DNA of 64,000 nucleotides from Pohlia nutans (Eukaryota > Streptophyta > Bryopsida > Bryales > Mniaceae), in the NCBI GenBank assembly GCA_022496805.1, contig CM040089.1, positions 2,358,501-2,422,500 on the forward strand, in the 5' to 3' direction. The notes beneath the pieces were generated by a model, which saw nothing but the letters and a program-made list of their open reading frames with translations, did not search any database and was not told where the DNA came from. Positions 61,580 to 64,000 of this stretch are shown in pieces (within the stretch, counting starts at the first letter, position 1; each line of letters starts with the position of its first letter). The translations under genes were made by a program, and so were the position numbers.

Positions 61580-62949
61580 AAAACTTTATTTCATGTTATT
61601 TCCTAGTTATGTATAAATTTAGTTTCATTATGGTCCTACCAACTTTAAAGACTATCTTTTGTGCTTGTTCCAAGATTGTTTTCTCTTGACACGGGTGCAG
61701 TCACTTTAATAGAAGGTGAATTAGAAGTTGCTCAAAATGATGGAAGCTTGCCTAGGTCTTCTTCCCTCATTGTGCATGTAGTATTGTGTGTCTTCATGTT
61801 TCTGCTTTTCTTACATGGTATTAGACTGAGCTATTTAATTTGCATTTGTCATTATGTGTCAAGCCGACATATGTTGAGCACGATGACAGATTGGTAGATA
61901 TACTTGATTTACTTGACCATTTTGATGAGGTTGAAAGAGTAATGAAACAAGCATTGTAAGAATTCACAAATTTCTCGATGATACATTGATTGTGGTCAGT
62001 GATGAAGTCTTGAACTTAAACACAAAATTTGAGTATGATGCAATTTTTCAAGGGAGAAATCAAACCGTAGGATTTTATTTAAATGTTAACTTCTAAAGCA
62101 CCTTCAAGTGCTATGTATCTAGAAGAATTCCAAAAACTGTGAAAATGAACCTCCTTGAAGTAAAACACGATTAAAAAAAAATTAATCCTTATTACTTCAC
62201 TCTAACCATATGATCTTCAAACTAACTTTGAATATGAGTAGTAAACTAAAATTCAACCTTTGAAAGTCCACCATTACACCAAAATTACCATATATTGTAG
62301 TCCACGGTATTTACAAGAGGCTTTACTTATAATTATTTTTTGCAAATAATGTGGTAAAATTCATCCCAACATGATGATTTTTTTCAAATTGGATGAAAAT
62401 TTGTTAGAATGGATGAATGTACCCATACCATTCACCCACCAACACTACATGGTAATTTCAATGTAATGAAATCATACCATCCAAAATTCCTTGATTTGGT
62501 TTCTTTTGTTCCTGCCTGGGGGGAAATTTTTGCTTAGATGATTGAAATCAGTTGTTAAGACATTGGTTTTGAGTGAAGGAATATTGTAGTTTGATTATAG
62601 ATGAGATGACCTACATTAGTGCTAAATTGGGGAGGAAGAGAGTGCATTAGAATCATTTAGCCAACTCCTGCCTGCAATTAGCATTTTGAGTATTGTGGTT
62701 GCATAATTATTGATCCAAAATCCGCCTAAGATGAAAATTAGATTCCCATGTTTGTCCCCAAAACAAATTATTATCATAAAAATTGTGGAAAATCTTGATT
62801 AAACTAACTTTGTAATGACTTACCCAAACTCCTGAATTTTGACATGGACCTTCAAGGGTTAAATTAGCACATGGTTCAGATTAAAATCATTAATATGTGG
62901 ATAAAACATTTGAAGAATTGTATTTACTATGTTTGATGAAGTCTCTTAA

Positions 62950-63531
62950 CTCCTAACAGACATAGGGTGTCCCTGGAAATGATGATTTGAGAAAAACCAT
63001 TATAAAGTTCCATTTGGAGAAACATTTTGGAAGTGTTGTACAAATGAAAGCTTTAGATTTTTAATTTTAGATCCCATCCATACGGTTAGATTCACCAATG
63101 CTATCGCCAATATTTTATTATAAATTTTGAAATCTAAAATTAAAATTCCATTTAAATGTGGATATAAACAAACTATGAACATTTTTGAGGAAAAAATTGT
63201 TAAAATGGATTTGAAATGAGATACTCTTGACGTCACGGTGAGTTTTTGAATTTTTTGTATTCCTTAAATCTATAACCTCATTTTGAAAGGTCAAATTTGA
63301 ACGAATAAAAGTCAATGCAATTTTGGCTTGGTCAAAACTTCACATACTTCTACGTTTGTAATTTAGAGAAGTGTATACTCTAATAAAACAAAATCCAACC
63401 GTTGGATTGAACAACAACTTGATGAAGTATTTCAAAAAACATTTTGCAGTGAAGTGAGGTTCATGAGGAGGGAGATATGGAAGATCAAAAATTGCCACCA
63501 ACCCAAAACAAATTGGTTATACCTTTTGGGG
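62950..63531. mobile_element. TTAA-flanked element, ~582 bp (divergent family), copy 2
   Basis: Duplicate of 48077-48655. TTAA at 62946-62949 and 63532-63535. Confidence 0.75.
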
Positions 63532-63785
63532 TTAATATTGCTAACAAAAGCCAATTGAACTAATTGATTGGGTTTTTGGTAGTACACTTGTGCTACCACT
63601 TCTCAATTACTAAACATTGGTTGTCACTAGAAGACACTCATTACAAGAAATTCAAGGCAAGAAAAGGCTACAGGTTGGTGCAACAATTGCATGTAGAAAA
63701 AAAAAGAAAACAAGATCAAATCTAACGTGGCCGAAACTCGAGTTTTTAAATTTATTTTTAAGTTATTTTTAAAATTTTAAATTTC

Positions 63786-63787
<2 letters not shown>

Positions 63788-63858
<71 letters not shown>
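63788..63858. repeat. (TA)n microsatellite
   Basis: Replaces the (TATAAA)n tract found at the same place in copy 1 (48914-48985). Confidence 0.95.
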
Positions 63859-63860
<2 letters not shown>

Positions 63861-64000
63861 AATTTAAAATTTAATTTTTTGCATGCAACTACTGCACCAA
63901 CTCGGAACCCTTTTTTTGCTTTGAAATTTTTTCTAATGTAGAATGTCCAAATCTCTTAGTAACCATATTCTTTGCTAAAACTACTTTTAAATTTATCATT

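Larger units (their letters stand above)
59140..64000 (+). repeat. Segmental duplication, copy 2 (matches 40920-42560 and 45830-49150)
   Basis: Colinear with copy 1 except for insertions at 59407-59790 and 60571-61110, absence of the 41128 and 46389 elements, and absence of the 3.3 kb between 42.56 and 45.83 kb. The right end of the duplication lies beyond the window. Confidence 0.9.

Overview
This window looks like nuclear DNA from a land plant. It is AT-rich and gene-poor, its introns have plant-style borders, and it carries a plant-specific DUF247 gene, Stowaway, Tourist-like and Helitron signatures, and a gyrase B relic of the organelle-targeted plant type. The DUF247 protein differs a good deal from the usual flowering-plant form, and there is a LINE relic with a restriction-like endonuclease tail. 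I lean weakly towards a non-seed plant, but the sequence alone does not settle the lineage.

Two intact genes can be modelled. (1) A seven-coding-exon SAC3/GANP gene of the SAC3C type lies on the minus strand (CDS 14966 down to 10958, 577 aa). All exon phases agree, and its leader holds an intron and a short upstream ORF. (2) A two-exon DUF247 membrane protein gene lies on the plus strand (44496..46195, 531 aa). Two broken DUF247 relatives lie at 33063..33905 (minus) and 61218..61579 (plus). A frameshifted gyrase B fragment lies at 30594..30995, and the 3' end of a non-LTR retrotransposon ORF at 38700..39480 (minus).

Layout. 1-3 kb: AT-rich repeats and a LINE scar. 3.2-6 kb: GC-richer block of unknown role followed by diverged tandem repeats. 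6-10.9 kb: a TTAA element and two Stowaway MITEs. 10.9-15.3 kb: SAC3C with two small TTAA elements in its introns. 15.9-24 kb: dense TTAA-flanked elements, a long hairpin and a Helitron 3' end. 24-29 kb: repeats, a GC-rich island and a degenerate satellite. 30-33 kb: gyrB relic and a small TTAA element. 33-64 kb: a DUF247-centred block of nested, inverted and tandem duplications.

The most unusual feature is a set of about twenty non-autonomous elements of several sizes (about 220, 540, 575 and 610 bp). All have termini of the form TTAA-CC(C/T)(C/T)TAAA...TTTAGGGG-TTAA, the signature expected of TTAA-targeting (piggyBac- or Kolobok-like) transposons and not of the usual plant MITEs. The duplicated segments provide ready-made empty sites: for four different terminal-repeat families one paralogous copy has the element and another does not, so target-site duplications can be read directly (TTAA, ATT, TAA(A) and an 8-bp duplication). 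The two genes show no sign of working together; the rest of the window is a record of transposition and segmental duplication around them.
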